This document shows positions 26,630 to 36,708 of a stretch of 64,000 nt of DNA, one piece after another (the stretch's first letter is position 1; each line of letters opens with the position of its first letter). The DNA comes from Macrostomum hystrix (lineage: Eukaryota > Platyhelminthes > Macrostomidae), in the NCBI GenBank assembly GCA_950097015.1, contig CATNEN010000002.1, positions 7,209,501 to 7,273,500 of the forward strand, in the 5' to 3' direction. The notes beneath the pieces are model-generated. The model had not been told where the DNA came from. It was given only the letters and a program-made list of their open reading frames with translations, and made no database searches. A program made the position numbers and the translations under genes.

Positions 26630-26983
26630 CTAGCTGCCTTCGCTACCCTCTGGGTAGCCTCCCTGTGAGTTCTTATCAGTACGTCAGTACGCGCGTGCGT
26701 TATCAAAACTGGCTCTGATGCAATCATTAAAATTGGCACTGGAGGCCTCACTGTGCACAAGCTGTAAACAAGAATGCATTAGAAAAGCCTATTTAAAGCT
26801 GTTTTTCGAATATTTAATCCCCTTGCCAATGGAATTAAGCTTAATAAAAATACGTGTACCGATTCCGGCCCATTTGTGATCTTTTGGCGAAGGAATTGCG
26901 AAAATCGGTTGAGCCGTTCGGGAGCTAGTCGATTGCAAACATACAAGCAAGCAAGATTTTCATTTTTAGTATATTAAGAAAGA
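26630..26983 (-). mobile_element. Compact Helitron-like element (dimer copy 1, left)
   Basis: Same termini. Apparently identical to the element at 27,322-27,675, including the otherwise rare GCTGTAAACAAG variant. Confidence 0.7.
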
Positions 26984-27321
26984 CTAGCTGCCTTCGCTAC
27001 CCTCTGGGTAGCCTCCCTGTGAGTTCTTATCAGTGCGTTATCAAAACTGGCTCTGATGCAATCATTAAATTTGGCACTGGAGGCCTCACTGTGCACAAGC
27101 TGAAAACAAGAATGCATTAGAAAAGCCTATTTAAAACTGTTTTTCGAATATTTAATCCCCTTGCCAATGGAATTAAGCTTAATAAAATTACGTGTACCGA
27201 TTCCGGCCCATTTGCGATCTTTTAGTGAAAGAATTTTGAAAATCGGTTGAGCCGTTCGGGAGCTAGTCGATTGCAAACAAGCAAGCAAGATTTTCATTTT
27301 TAGTATATTAGAAGATATAGA
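26984..27321 (-). mobile_element. Compact Helitron-like element (dimer copy 1, right)
   Basis: Same termini. Near-identical to 27,676-28,004 (shared AATTTGGCAC and TTAGTGAAAGAA variants), differing mainly at the 5' tip (extra AGATATAG here). Confidence 0.7.
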
Positions 27322-27675
27322 CTAGCTGCCTTCGCTACCCTCTGGGTAGCCTCCCTGTGAGTTCTTATCAGTACGTCAGTACGCGCGTGCGTTATCAAAA
27401 CTGGCTCTGATGCAATCATTAAAATTGGCACTGGAGGCCTCACTGTGCACAAGCTGTAAACAAGAATGCATTAGAAAAGCCTATTTAAAGCTGTTTTTCG
27501 AATATTTAATCCCCTTGCCAATGGAATTAAGCTTAATAAAAATACGTGTACCGATTCCGGCCCATTTGTGATCTTTTGGCGAAGGAATTGCGAAAATCGG
27601 TTGAGCCGTTCGGGAGCTAGTCGATTGCAAACATACAAGCAAGCAAGATTTTCATTTTTAGTATATTAAGAAAGA
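27322..27675 (-). mobile_element. Compact Helitron-like element (dimer copy 2, left)
   Basis: Copy of 26,630-26,983. Confidence 0.7.
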
Positions 27676-28004
27676 CTAGCTGCCTTCGCTACCCTCTGGG
27701 TAGCCTCCCTGTGAGTTCTTATCAGTGCGTTATCAAAACTGGCTCTGATGCAATCATTAAATTTGGCACTGGAGGCCTCACTGTGCACAAGCTGAAAACA
27801 AGAATGCATTAGAAAAGCCTATTTAAAACTGTTTTTCGAATATTTAATCCCCTTGCCAATGGAATTAAGCTTAATAAAATTACGTGTACCGATTCCGGCC
27901 CATTTGCGATCTTTTAGTGAAAGAATTTTGAAAATCGGTTGAGCCGTTCGGGAGCTAGTCGATTGCAAACAAGCAAGCAAGATTTTCATTTTTAGTATAT
28001 TAGA
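27676..28004 (-). mobile_element. Compact Helitron-like element (dimer copy 2, right)
   Basis: Copy of 26,984-27,321. Confidence 0.7.
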
Positions 28005-28333
28005 CTAGCTGCCTTCGCTACCCTCTGGGTAGCCTCACTGGAGTTCTTATCAGTGCGTTATCAAAATTGGCTCCGATGCAATCATTAAAATTGGCACTGG
28101 AGGCCTCACTGTGCACAAGCTGAAAACAAGAATGCATTAGAAAAGCCTATTTAAAACTGTTTTTTCGAATATTTAATCCCCTTGCCAATGGAATTAAGCT
28201 TAATAAAAATACGTGTACCGATTCCGGCCCATTTGTGATCTTTTGGCGAAGGAATTTTGAAAATCGGTTGAGCCGTTCGGGAGCTAGTCGATTGCAAACA
28301 AACATACAAGATTTTCATTTTTAGTATATTAGA
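28005..28333 (-). mobile_element. Compact Helitron-like element
   Basis: Same termini; closest to 25,613-25,940. One extra T in the central T-run (TGTTTTTTCGAA). Confidence 0.7.
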
Positions 28334-28660
28334 CTAGCTGCCTTCGCTACCCTCTGGGTAGCCTCGCTTGAGTTCTTATCAGTTCGTTATCAAAACTGGC
28401 TCTGATGCAATCATTAAAATTGGCACTGGAGCCTCACTGTGCACAAGCTGAAAACAAGAATGCATTAGAAAAGCCTATTTAAAACAGTTTTTCGAATATT
28501 TAATCCCCTTGGCAATGAAATTAAGCTTAATAAAAATACGTGTACCGATTCCGGCCCATTTGTGATCTTTTGGCGAAGGAATTGTGAAAATCGGTTGAGC
28601 CGTTCGGGAGCTAGTCGATTGCAAACAAACATACAAGATTTTCATTTTTAGTATATTAGA
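28334..28660 (-). mobile_element. Compact Helitron-like element, last of the train
   Basis: Same termini. Its 5' tip TATTAGA on the plus strand is followed by T (28,661), so on the minus strand the junction reads A|TC, as expected for a Helitron inserted between A and T. Unrelated sequence (P-element remnant) begins here. Confidence 0.7.
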
Positions 28661-28697
28661 TTAGATTGCTCCAGGTTCGCTCACTGTCCACTCAGCT

Positions 28698-30577
28698 TCA
28701 GTATTTTTCTATCGTGCGCTTTATCAGGCGAAGGAGCGCTCTTTGTTCCTCGTTGAACATAACCCTTGAAGAAACAGTTGGTGAGGCGCACGCAGCATCC
28801 CAGAACATCTGCTTCAGGGAAGTAAAACTCGCCAACGGCAGCAAACAATTTCCGCACTCGCAAAGCACATGACGGTGATCGCAGCGAAATGAAGCATCCG
28901 AAACAGAGGCAAGCAAAATTGAACAGCCACTTTGGCGGGTGCTTCAACTTTCCCCGGGAAATCATTTCAGTGAATTCACAGAGTGAGGTGTTTAAATTAT
29001 CGGCAGGATCTTCACCGGCAATTTTCTCCTTAAACGTTATGTAGCCTGAAATGTTATTATTATGCCTCAGTTTTCACCTCAGCAATCGTTATTTCCATCC
29101 AAGTTTAAGTAACACAAAGGCAGCAACGTTGTCGCAGAAAACTTGAAGAGCTAAATTGACTTTAGTCTTTTGGACATTTGTTGGGAAACACGCTTCGTAT
29201 GTAATGCCTGTACGCTTAACAATGTGATACGCTTCAGATTTATACAGCTCTACAATGTCTAACCACTTAGCCGTGACGACCGTTGTAGACTCAGGCAAAC
29301 GAATGGTTAGCATTCCATCAGACTCAGACTGCCAATTGTTCCGAATTGACTTTACAAGGTGCACAACATCATGGAGCAAAAAGAAAGTAGAATCCTGTGA
29401 TTCAGATTTGCCGATCCAAGGTTTCGTCTGTTGAGCAGAAAACATCGAGAAGCACTTTCTGTTTGTGGGATGGTTGTCACACACAAGCGCCACAACGAGG
29501 CCTCCATGTTGATTGACGAGTTGAATGCATTTTCGAAGCTGGTGGTACAAATAGTCGGCAGAAAGAAGAAAAATCGGTAGCAGCCTTAGAACAAATGGCT
29601 TACCGCCGAACAATGGCTTCAACATTATTGCGAGCACTGTTCGAGCAGTTTTGTTATGATTGTCTGACGCTTGGCCGAGCAGATGTTGGCACCGATAGCG
29701 AATTGATGGCTGGACATACATTTAATCGAAAATCAACACACAATACTTCTGCTGTGGTTTCAGTTTAGCAAATGTGACCTTTACGATCTCGTTTGCATCA
29801 TTTTCAGTGCCAATCTCTCCTAGACCAGCCAACTGAGTGCGTAATGTGCGTTGGTGGGGCAAAGGAAGGAGCGTCTGTGCATGTGCGTATGCAGAACTGC
29901 TAATCAGGTAAAGCAAAGCAGATTGGCGCATAGTGGCAATGTCGTATCGTCGATTGTTTGGGTGCGTTGTGGCGAACTCGAGTAGCTTCAGGATAAATGT
30001 AACCGATGTGTCCGGTACAACTCCACCGTGGTTAAAGGCAATAGAAACGTTCTTAGATAATGCCCTCACCTCACTTTCGACGTCCACTGTAGAGTTTTTA
30101 CAACGATTTATGATAGCTTCAAGTTGCGACCAATACTTTAATGTTGGTTGAAATCCAAGCAGATCTCGAACCGCAACTGGTGAATGTAACCGAAAGCATC
30201 GTACGGAATAGTTTGGTGAAACGAAAACTCGCAGAACCATTTCGGCATTGGCGCTTAACGAGAAGATAAACACCTCCTCTTGAACAATGGTAACAATAAG
30301 CTGATGTGCTTTGATGACGTCTGAACAGTGAATGGATGCTCGGAATTCAGTCCACGATGGCAGCGTGTCACGCTCTCGAAATTCTACTAGTTCATCTTGG
30401 AAAAGGCATCGTTCGGACAACAGCACGCCTCTTCCCTCAGCCTGTCGACTGGCACGCACTGCAATATCCAAGCGCGCATCTTAGTGGTTCGTTTCGACCC
30501 TTTTCGACTGTAACATTCCGATCACGGTTACTATTGTAGTTTGAACAACAGAAAATAACGCTGCATTTTCTCGGCAT
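28698..30577 (-). pseudogene. P-element-type (THAP9-like) transposase pseudogene
   Basis: Reading leftward: an ATG at 30,577 opens a short stretch with the THAP-type start (MPRKCSVIFCC, CxxxxC spacing). The frame then shifts into a 250-residue piece to 29,722 and a 210-residue piece to 29,089. These two are in one frame, separated by a single TAA at the FD-stop-MYV point, where the family has its first conserved acidic patch. The second piece carries the RNase H-like hallmarks VCDNHPTNRK and HDVVHLVKSIRNNW, then VNLALQVF. The C-terminal region (EMISRGKLKHPP, CECGN) follows in two more frames down to a stop near 28,698. Most of the THAP domain and the leucine-zipper region are missing. P elements cut and paste DNA through a GTP-dependent transposase; with several frame breaks this copy is dead. 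A possible 3' splice site (AACATTTCAG) lies near 29,055. Confidence 0.8.
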
Positions 30578-31370
30578 GATATTTAGTTTCAGCTAGCAAG
30601 AATAAAAGTTCTCTCTCTCAATTGCAAGTGCATGCGAAGAACTCAATTTTCAGCTCAGATTTCTTCGCTTTCGTAGCTTTGGATGGGCCATAGAACAATG
30701 CTTTTAAACGAGCCTCATACTTTTTTCGCCATGAATTGGCTCGTTTCCGGTCCTGAGTTATTAAGTTGTCCTTGTCTACAGCGCTTCTCTGGAAGCCAGG
30801 ACAAGTAAAATTTTTTAACGAGATATTTGTCTATGGTACAAAGTGGGGGCTTCGCCCCAACACCCCTTCTTATGTGGGCATCGCCCCACACCCAGATTTC
30901 ACCCACGCTCCTTGCTTTTTGTCTATGGTAAACAGCGTCTATAATACAACATGGAGTCCGGAATTTTCGACATTGATGCCCAGAATATTTCTTCACCATG
31001 ACAATGATATAAACATTGCTTTTTGCAGGCATCGATGTAGAATTTTGAGGGCGCGTAAAACGAGGCGCATATCGCGCCTCGTATAATTCGCGTCAAATTT
31101 GTTTTTCTACTTTCTGCTCAGTAGCAATGAGTGAAACATTTCATTATACTCGCGAAAAAGTCAATTCGAGTTGCGACAGACGCAACTGTGGGCTGTACAA
31201 AATTGATTTAAGACAGTTTATTCAGACAGCCATTAAAAGAGGCCAAGTATATAATTTTATAACTATTCATTTGAACATGATTACACCATTCATTCATCAC
31301 ACCAAAACCAGTTATTCGATGGCTTTGTGAACTTTAATGAACTTTAGACTTAAGGGAGTCTAATCAGTAG
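30578..31370. other. Gene-poor stretch with hairpins
   Basis: No convincing gene. TTGTCTATGGTA occurs at about 30,826 and 30,917, flanking two GC hairpins (GGGGC-TTC-GCCCC near 30,845; GTGGG-CATCG-CCCCAC near 30,875). A longer palindrome (CGAGGCGC-ATATC-GCGCCTCG) lies at 31,061-31,081. These look like ends of small non-autonomous elements, but I could not pair them into one unit. Confidence 0.4.
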
Positions 31371-31440
31371 TCAATACATTGGCCAGCAAAGCGAGACCAA
31401 ATAGTGAGTTGAAAATTTCAATACACTTGCGCGAGCTCTG

Positions 31441-31668
31441 CGCTGTCGCCATCCAAGGATGGAAATCCAGCACAGGTTTCCTAGAGACGACACCGTGGCG
31501 AAGGGCTGACAGCAGCTACTGGATCTTGATGTGGACATGCAGTTTACAATCCGATCACGAGGCCTGCGTGTGTGTAACCAACACTTTACGGACGAGGCCT
31601 ACAACTGCCCTTTAAGCGCCACGAAGAAGGCACTATTCTTCGGTGGGACGCAATGCCCCACAGAGAAC
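31441..31668 (+). pseudogene. Degenerate THAP-domain fragment
   Basis: In one frame (CAC at 31,471, TGT at 31,573, CAC at 31,582) the translation contains HRFPRDD, then an in-frame TGA, then LRVCNQHFTDEAYN. The HRFP block followed about 34 codons later by CxxHF is the core of the C2CH THAP DNA-binding domain. The N-terminal CxxC pair is poor (RCRHPR) and the AVPT box is only vaguely kept (TQCPT). It is on the opposite strand from the P-element remnant to its left, so it is either from a second element or an inverted piece. No intact gene. Confidence 0.5.
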
Positions 31669-31902
31669 TGATCGCATGCTGGAGCTGATCGTCTTGATCG
31701 CATAGATAAGCTGCCCTCTGTGCAAAGGACAGATGAGGAGGCGGACAACCCGGTTCTGGAGCCGATTAGCGACCTGCCTGCTGCTGAACCAACCGCAGAG
31801 CACAGTTTTAGCCGCTGAAAACTCACCTCTTACCTCTCAGCCGGTCTGCAGCAGCGATCCCGAAAACGACAAGCCAAGATCACGAGGTTGCAGTAAAAAG
31901 TT

Positions 31903-32142
31903 TTGAGCATCAAATCGACTGCGAGGCCGTCGTGCATCCATTTAGAGGAGCATGAGCCTGTGAATGAGCTAGACTCAGTCTGCATGTGGCATGATATTAA
32001 GTATATGGATTTTCCAGAGGAGAAAAATCGCTGGGATAAAGAAATGCTCAGAATGCTAGATAATATAGGGGCTTCAAGTGGGTGGAAGGAGTCGCTCGCG
32101 CGGAAGCTAGTTAAATCTGTTATAATCACGGAAGCTAGTTAA
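31903..32142 (+). pseudogene. PLA2-like domain fragment
   Basis: A short frame after an in-frame TAA (31,894) reads EPVNELDSVCMWHDIKY and, after a gap, WDKEML and SLARKLVKSVI. The order PVNELD...C..HDIKY...R..DKEML resembles the phospholipase A2-like module found in Polinton/adintovirus-like elements, parvovirus capsid proteins and some transposon-encoded proteins, with HD as catalytic pair. The glycine-rich calcium loop that should precede it is not seen, so this is a fragment. The same frame upstream reads QQRSRKRQAKITRLQ, a coiled-coil-like stretch, so the fragment may once have been fused to the THAP piece 230 bp upstream. The C-terminal codons merge into the 28-bp array. Confidence 0.45.
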
Positions 32143-33440
32143 ATCTGTTATAATCGCGGAAGCTAGTTAAATCTGTTATAATCACGGAAGCTAGTTAAAT
32201 CTGTTATAATCACGGAAGCTAGTTAAATCTGTTATAATCACGGAAGCTAGTTAAATCTGTTATAATCACGGAAGCTAGTTAAATCTGTTATAATCACGGA
32301 AGCTAGTTAAATCTGTTATAATCACGGAAGCTAGTTAAATCTGTTATAATCACGGAAGCTAGTTAAATCTGTTATAATCACGGAAGCTAGTTAAATCTGT
32401 TATAATCACGGAAGCTAGTTAAATCTGTTATAATCACGGAAGCTAGTTAAATCTGTTATAATCACGGAAGCTAGTTAAATCTGTTATAATCACGGAAGCT
32501 AGTTAAATCTGTTATAATCACGGAAGCTAGTTAAATCTGTTATAATCACGGAAGCTAGTTAAATCTGTTATAATCACGGAAGCTAGTTAAATCTGTTATA
32601 ATCACGGAAGCTAGTTAAATCTGTTATAATCGCGGAAGCTAGTTAAATCTGTTATAATCACGGAAGCTAGTTAAATCTGTTATAATCACGGAAGCTAGTT
32701 AAATCTGTTATAATCACGGAAGCTAGTTAAATCTGTTATAATCACGGAAGCTAGTTAAATCTGTTATAATCGCGGAAGCTAGTTAAATCTGTTATAATCA
32801 CGGAAGCTAGTTAAATCTGTTATAATCACGGAAGCTAGTTAAATCTGTTATAATCACGGAAGCTAGTTAAATCTGTTATAATCACGGAAGCTAGTTAAAT
32901 CTGTTATAATCACGGAAGCTAGTTAAATCTGTTATAATCACGGAAGCTAGTTAAATCTGTTATAATCGCGGAAGCTAGTTAAATCTGTTATAATCACGGA
33001 AGCTAGTTAAATCTGTTATAATCACGGAAGCTAGTTAAATCTGTTATAATCACGGAAGCTAGTTAAATCTGTTATAATCACGGAAGCTAGTTAAATCTGT
33101 TATAATCACGGAAGCTAGTTAAATCTGTTATAATCACGGAAGCTAGTTAAATCTGTTATAATCACGGAAGCTAGTTAAATCTGTTATAATCACGGAAGCT
33201 AGTTAAATCTGTTATAATCACGGAAGCTAGTTAAATCTGTTATAATCACGGAAGCTAGTTAAATCTGTTATAATCACGGAAGCTAGTTAAATCTGTTATA
33301 ATCACGGAAGCTAGTTAAATCTGTTATAATCGCGGAAGCTAGTTAAAGCTGTTATAATCACGGAAGCTAGTTAAATCTGTTATAATCACGGAAGCTAGTT
33401 AAATCTGTTATAATCGCGGAAGCTAGTTAAAGCTGTTATA
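32101..33440. repeat. 28-bp minisatellite seeded from an ORF end
   Basis: About 48 copies of a 28-bp unit containing AAGCTAGTTAAATCTGTTAT, extremely uniform (a few copies have TCGCGG for TCACGG; two near the right end have AAAGCTG). The first copy lies within the last codons (KLVKSVI) of the PLA2-like frame. Because 28 is not a multiple of three the frame closes in the second unit. Confidence 0.97.
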
Positions 33441-34170
33441 TTCGTATTTAGTAAGTTGGGGTTGGGGATTGGTGGCTGTTGTGGAGATGGGGCGGGCTTT
33501 GTATTGCACGCGCCAAATATCCCCAGCTCTTTCAGTTAAGAAGATAAGAGAAGTACTGCATTATTAATCCTGGAATGATCACGGAAGAAGGCAACGTCGA
33601 CTACGTTTTCTTACGGTAGGGTGGGCTTGAGAAATGAGAATCGGGAGTGGGCTTTTGACGGTTTAAGATGGGAGGAGGGTTTAGCCGACGTTGCGCACAC
33701 GTGGCGCTGACGTTGCACCAGCGTTGAGCTGACGGTGCACTATTGATTGCTTTTAGTATAATAGATCTGCTGCGCTCCACTCTTCTCTTCCTATTCGCTG
33801 GTGAACAGCCTGCTGGTGGCCACACGCGTGTTAAGAAATCGCTGAAATAAGTCTATATTACTACCTAGACATACCATCAAAGATATACGATCAAACCAAG
33901 CTCATACTGAGTTTCTGTATTTCTAATTCACTTTCAAACTAAGAGCCAACTTAAATTTTAGAAATGGAGCAAGTTTGGACGGTAATTTTACACGATGTAC
34001 AGTAGGCGTAACTCTTGAGTCTGCTCAATGTTGCAATCGAAGCTATCGAAAGTCCTGCGGAGAAAGAGCAGCAAATAACAAAATTTGCGGAATTCTTGAA
34101 CTTAGATCGGGAAGATTTTAAGCGCTGAAGTATTTAATTAATTGAGGGAGAAATTTAGCTCAAGAATCAG
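33441..34170. other. No recognisable gene
   Basis: Mixed-composition sequence. Plus-strand CTTTTAGTATAATAGA at about 33,752-33,767 looks like another Helitron-like 5' tip on the minus strand followed by T, but I found no matching hairpin-CTAG end. A short open stretch (34,021-34,127, ending KFAEFLNLDREDFKR) looks protein-like but is too short to assign. Confidence 0.35.
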
Positions 34171-34174
34171 ATGA

Positions 34175-34990
34175 CTACGAAAGGTAACTTTGAGGCTGGG
34201 AATAGTTTTGAGGTGTTGGTGGTGCCTGCGGCCTGTAATGCTGCGTCATCTGCCCGGGAGCAAACCTGGGTTGCTGCAGCCAGTAATCTAGCTGGGGCTG
34301 ATGAGGATAACAAGACCATACAGCAGCTCAGCTGGCTGCTGGCCCTGTCTCACAGTCGCTGCTGACTGCGGAAATGACTGCTCTTCTAATCTTATAGTTG
34401 GCCAGGCCGGCTTCGAATCTCTCTGATATCCTCTCTCTTGCTTGGGCCTCTAGTCCGGCCTTCCTGACTAGTTCAACTAAAGCGTCATAGAATTCTTCCA
34501 TAGACTCGCCTTCCTTCTGTTTTCTGTTCGTCAATTCTAACTTGGCCTCTTCTTTTTGGCAGATAGGTTTAAACTTTTAAACTTTTTATTCAGTTCTTTT
34601 ATAGTTTCTGCCAAGGACGCAGCACTAGGTAGACTCAAATTCATAAATACTTTGTAAGTGTCGTCTTCTAGTAACTGGAAAGTCTTAGTAGAATCGTCGA
34701 TGCAATTTCCTTGGCAATAATTTTTGAATTTCCTAAGGAATGGCTGTATTGTTCTAGACTGAAAGATTACTTTAGGCTCTGGGGCCTCAGTTACCATTCT
34801 TCTAATTCTTTCTTGCAGCTCAGTGATAACTGTCCCAAGATCATGGATGAATGAATAGAATGGATTGCTATTCTGGCTCTGGCTATTTTCGTTTTTGACT
34901 CTTTTGCATCCGGTTCCCCCTGTGCCTTTTCATTGGTTGATGATTGCCATAGACAATTTTCGGCCTTCGCCCCTTTCTTTCGATGCACAA
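34175..34990 (-). pseudogene. Ty3/gypsy-like gag remnant
   Basis: From right to left: a charged N-terminal stretch (34,988-34,791), then a frame starting MVTEAPEPKVIF with FLRKFKNYC and KELNKKF (34,797-34,537), then another frame with RKQKEGESMEEF, ERISERFEAGL and KIRRAV (34,534-34,328). After an in-frame TGA (34,330-34,328) a P/Q-rich tail runs to a TAG at 34,175. The QxxGESxxxF...RFxxGL pattern is that of retrotransposon Gag capsid-like regions. The frame change coincides with an 8-bp tandem duplication (about 34,567-34,582, TTTAAACT repeated). No zinc knuckle, protease or pol follows, so it is a dead gag-only fragment. Confidence 0.65.
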
Positions 34991-35001
34991 GCGCAAAGAA
35001 C
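34842..35001 (+). repeat. Inverted repeat, left arm (160 bp)
   Basis: Reverse complement of 35,272-35,431 with only scattered mismatches. It carries the 5' part of the gag remnant and flanking leader. The 270-bp spacer is not repetitive. Confidence 0.9.
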
Positions 35002-35271
35002 AGATTTTATTGTAGACGAATCGACTCTCGTAGTAAAATTCTACAACTCCAATAGTAAAATTCAGATAAAGCATCGCCAGTAATCCATTATTGTAGCATT
35101 GTCATCGCACCCTCATCATCACCCTCGAGATGAAAATCTGAAATCATTACTGTTGTAATTTGCAGGGGATTTGTTATCATTCCTCTGCTTCAATTAACAA
35201 CTTCAATTGACAAACAAGTAACCAGAGAATAACGAGCGCTCGATAATCTCTGCAAGTAACCGACATTCTCA

Positions 35272-35431
35272 GTTCTTTGCGCTTGTGCATTGAAAGAAAG
35301 GGGCGAAGGCCGAAAATTGTCTATGGCAATCATCAACCAATGAAAAGGCACGGGGGGAACCGGATGCAAAAGAGTCAAAAACGAATATAGCCAGAGCCAG
35401 AATAGCAATCCATTCTATTCATTCATCCATG
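35272..35431 (-). repeat. Inverted repeat, right arm (160 bp)
   Basis: Inverted copy of 34,842-35,001; its end at CCATG is sharp. In this arm the Gag-like reading direction is the plus strand and stops after about 50 codons. Confidence 0.9.
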
Positions 35432-36660
35432 CCTAAGATGCTCTTTCTCATCGTCTACAAGTGCGTGTCCAGCGGTGTCCAGCTCTTGGGTCTTGGGACA
35501 TACTAAAGGTCAACAATAAATGTACACTAATATTAACAGCAGGCTCTCTAGCTATAAATAATTCAGGTTAGAAAGGCTAAATGAATGTGCACTCTCTCCC
35601 TAGCTGATTCCTATTTTATCCTTCTGCTCCTTCTGCCTGACGGTGGAATCTCCGAAGAGAGCAAGTACTGACTTCGACCACAAGCGTCTATCTAGACCAC
35701 CATTGTCAGCGGCGCATTCTCAAGACGCGTAGCGCCGAAAGCTACCTAACTGAACAAGCGGAGTGTGGTCTGCAGAATGCAGAAACAGGCTTTCTTTTAT
35801 AGGGTTATTTTAACCCCAAACTAGATCGATCGGCGAGGTGGATGCACGGCTGTGGCTTAAGGCAAGGTGACAAATCATAATAGACTCGCGGCCGCCTGTC
35901 TGAGTCGCTCAGTCGGGTCGCTCACTGATTGGCCGAGACTATAGCCCAGGGGTAGAGCTCGTGGGGTGGTGGCGTCCGCTCCCCCGCCTGGTCCGGCCCG
36001 GCTCGGCGTGAGTGACTATTAGCAAAAAAATACGCGTCTAAAAATAATTTACGTGACAACTGAGAAAAACAAGCTGACACTACACTTGAGTCAAATAAAG
36101 CGGGATGAGACTTTCGCCAAGCTGCTAGCCGATTCCAGTTTGAGTAATAGTGCTCTAATTCAACCGCCTAGAAGAAGAAGAAGGGGCGGGTACCATTGTT
36201 TCTCATCTAGTCCGAATGATGAGAATGCTGGTTTGCGGATTGAAAATAAAGAGTTGTAGAAGGGGCGGGTACCAAATTTTCTCATTTAGTATGGAATAAT
36301 AAGAATGCTGGTTTGCGGATTATGGAGACTGCGTAAAATGTTCCCTCATATCCATACTCGAGGGATGTCCAAAAAGTCGTGGGAATTTTCAACGTAGCTC
36401 ATAATCGGATTCAGACACATTAAATTACTATACGTTTTATGAAAGCGGATTTATGTATCTCTGTATTACTTTTTAAACTTTGCTTTTATCTTCAGGCATT
36501 CAAAAGTTATGAACAATTTAGTGCAGTTCCCCAGGGTACAACTTACAGAAACCTTAACAAGTAATAATTAAGAGGAAACATGACAACAAACCATCCTTTG
36601 ACTTAGCGGCAGGGAGCCTCCATGACGGACGCAGCGAGGAGGCGGCCGATGCTGCCCATA
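35432..36660. other. Gene-poor region; LTR-like and duplicated segments
   Basis: No gene recognised. On the minus strand CCCTATAAAAGAAAGC (plus 35,790-35,806) is a good TATA box facing the gag remnant, so 35,440-35,900 could be a decayed LTR; I could not define its ends. A 65-bp segment (GAAGGGGCGGGTACCA ... GCTGGTTTGCGGATT) occurs twice in direct order at 36,178-36,242 and 36,259-36,320. GATGTCCAAAAAGTCGTGGG at 36,364 resembles a mariner-type end, without a partner. Confidence 0.35.
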
Positions 36661-36708
36661 TATCGCTAACCCCTGGCAGCCAGACGGCTTCCAGCGAGGC
36701 GGTGCCGC

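Noticed and set aside
33752-33767. A further Helitron-like element ending here
   Set aside because: The 5' tip-like sequence is short and no hairpin-CTAG end could be paired with it.
35939-36010. tRNA-like A box near TAGCCCAGGGG
   Set aside because: No B box at a suitable distance.
36364-36400. Mariner-type terminal repeat
   Set aside because: Only one end-like sequence is visible; no inverted partner, TA duplication or transposase nearby.
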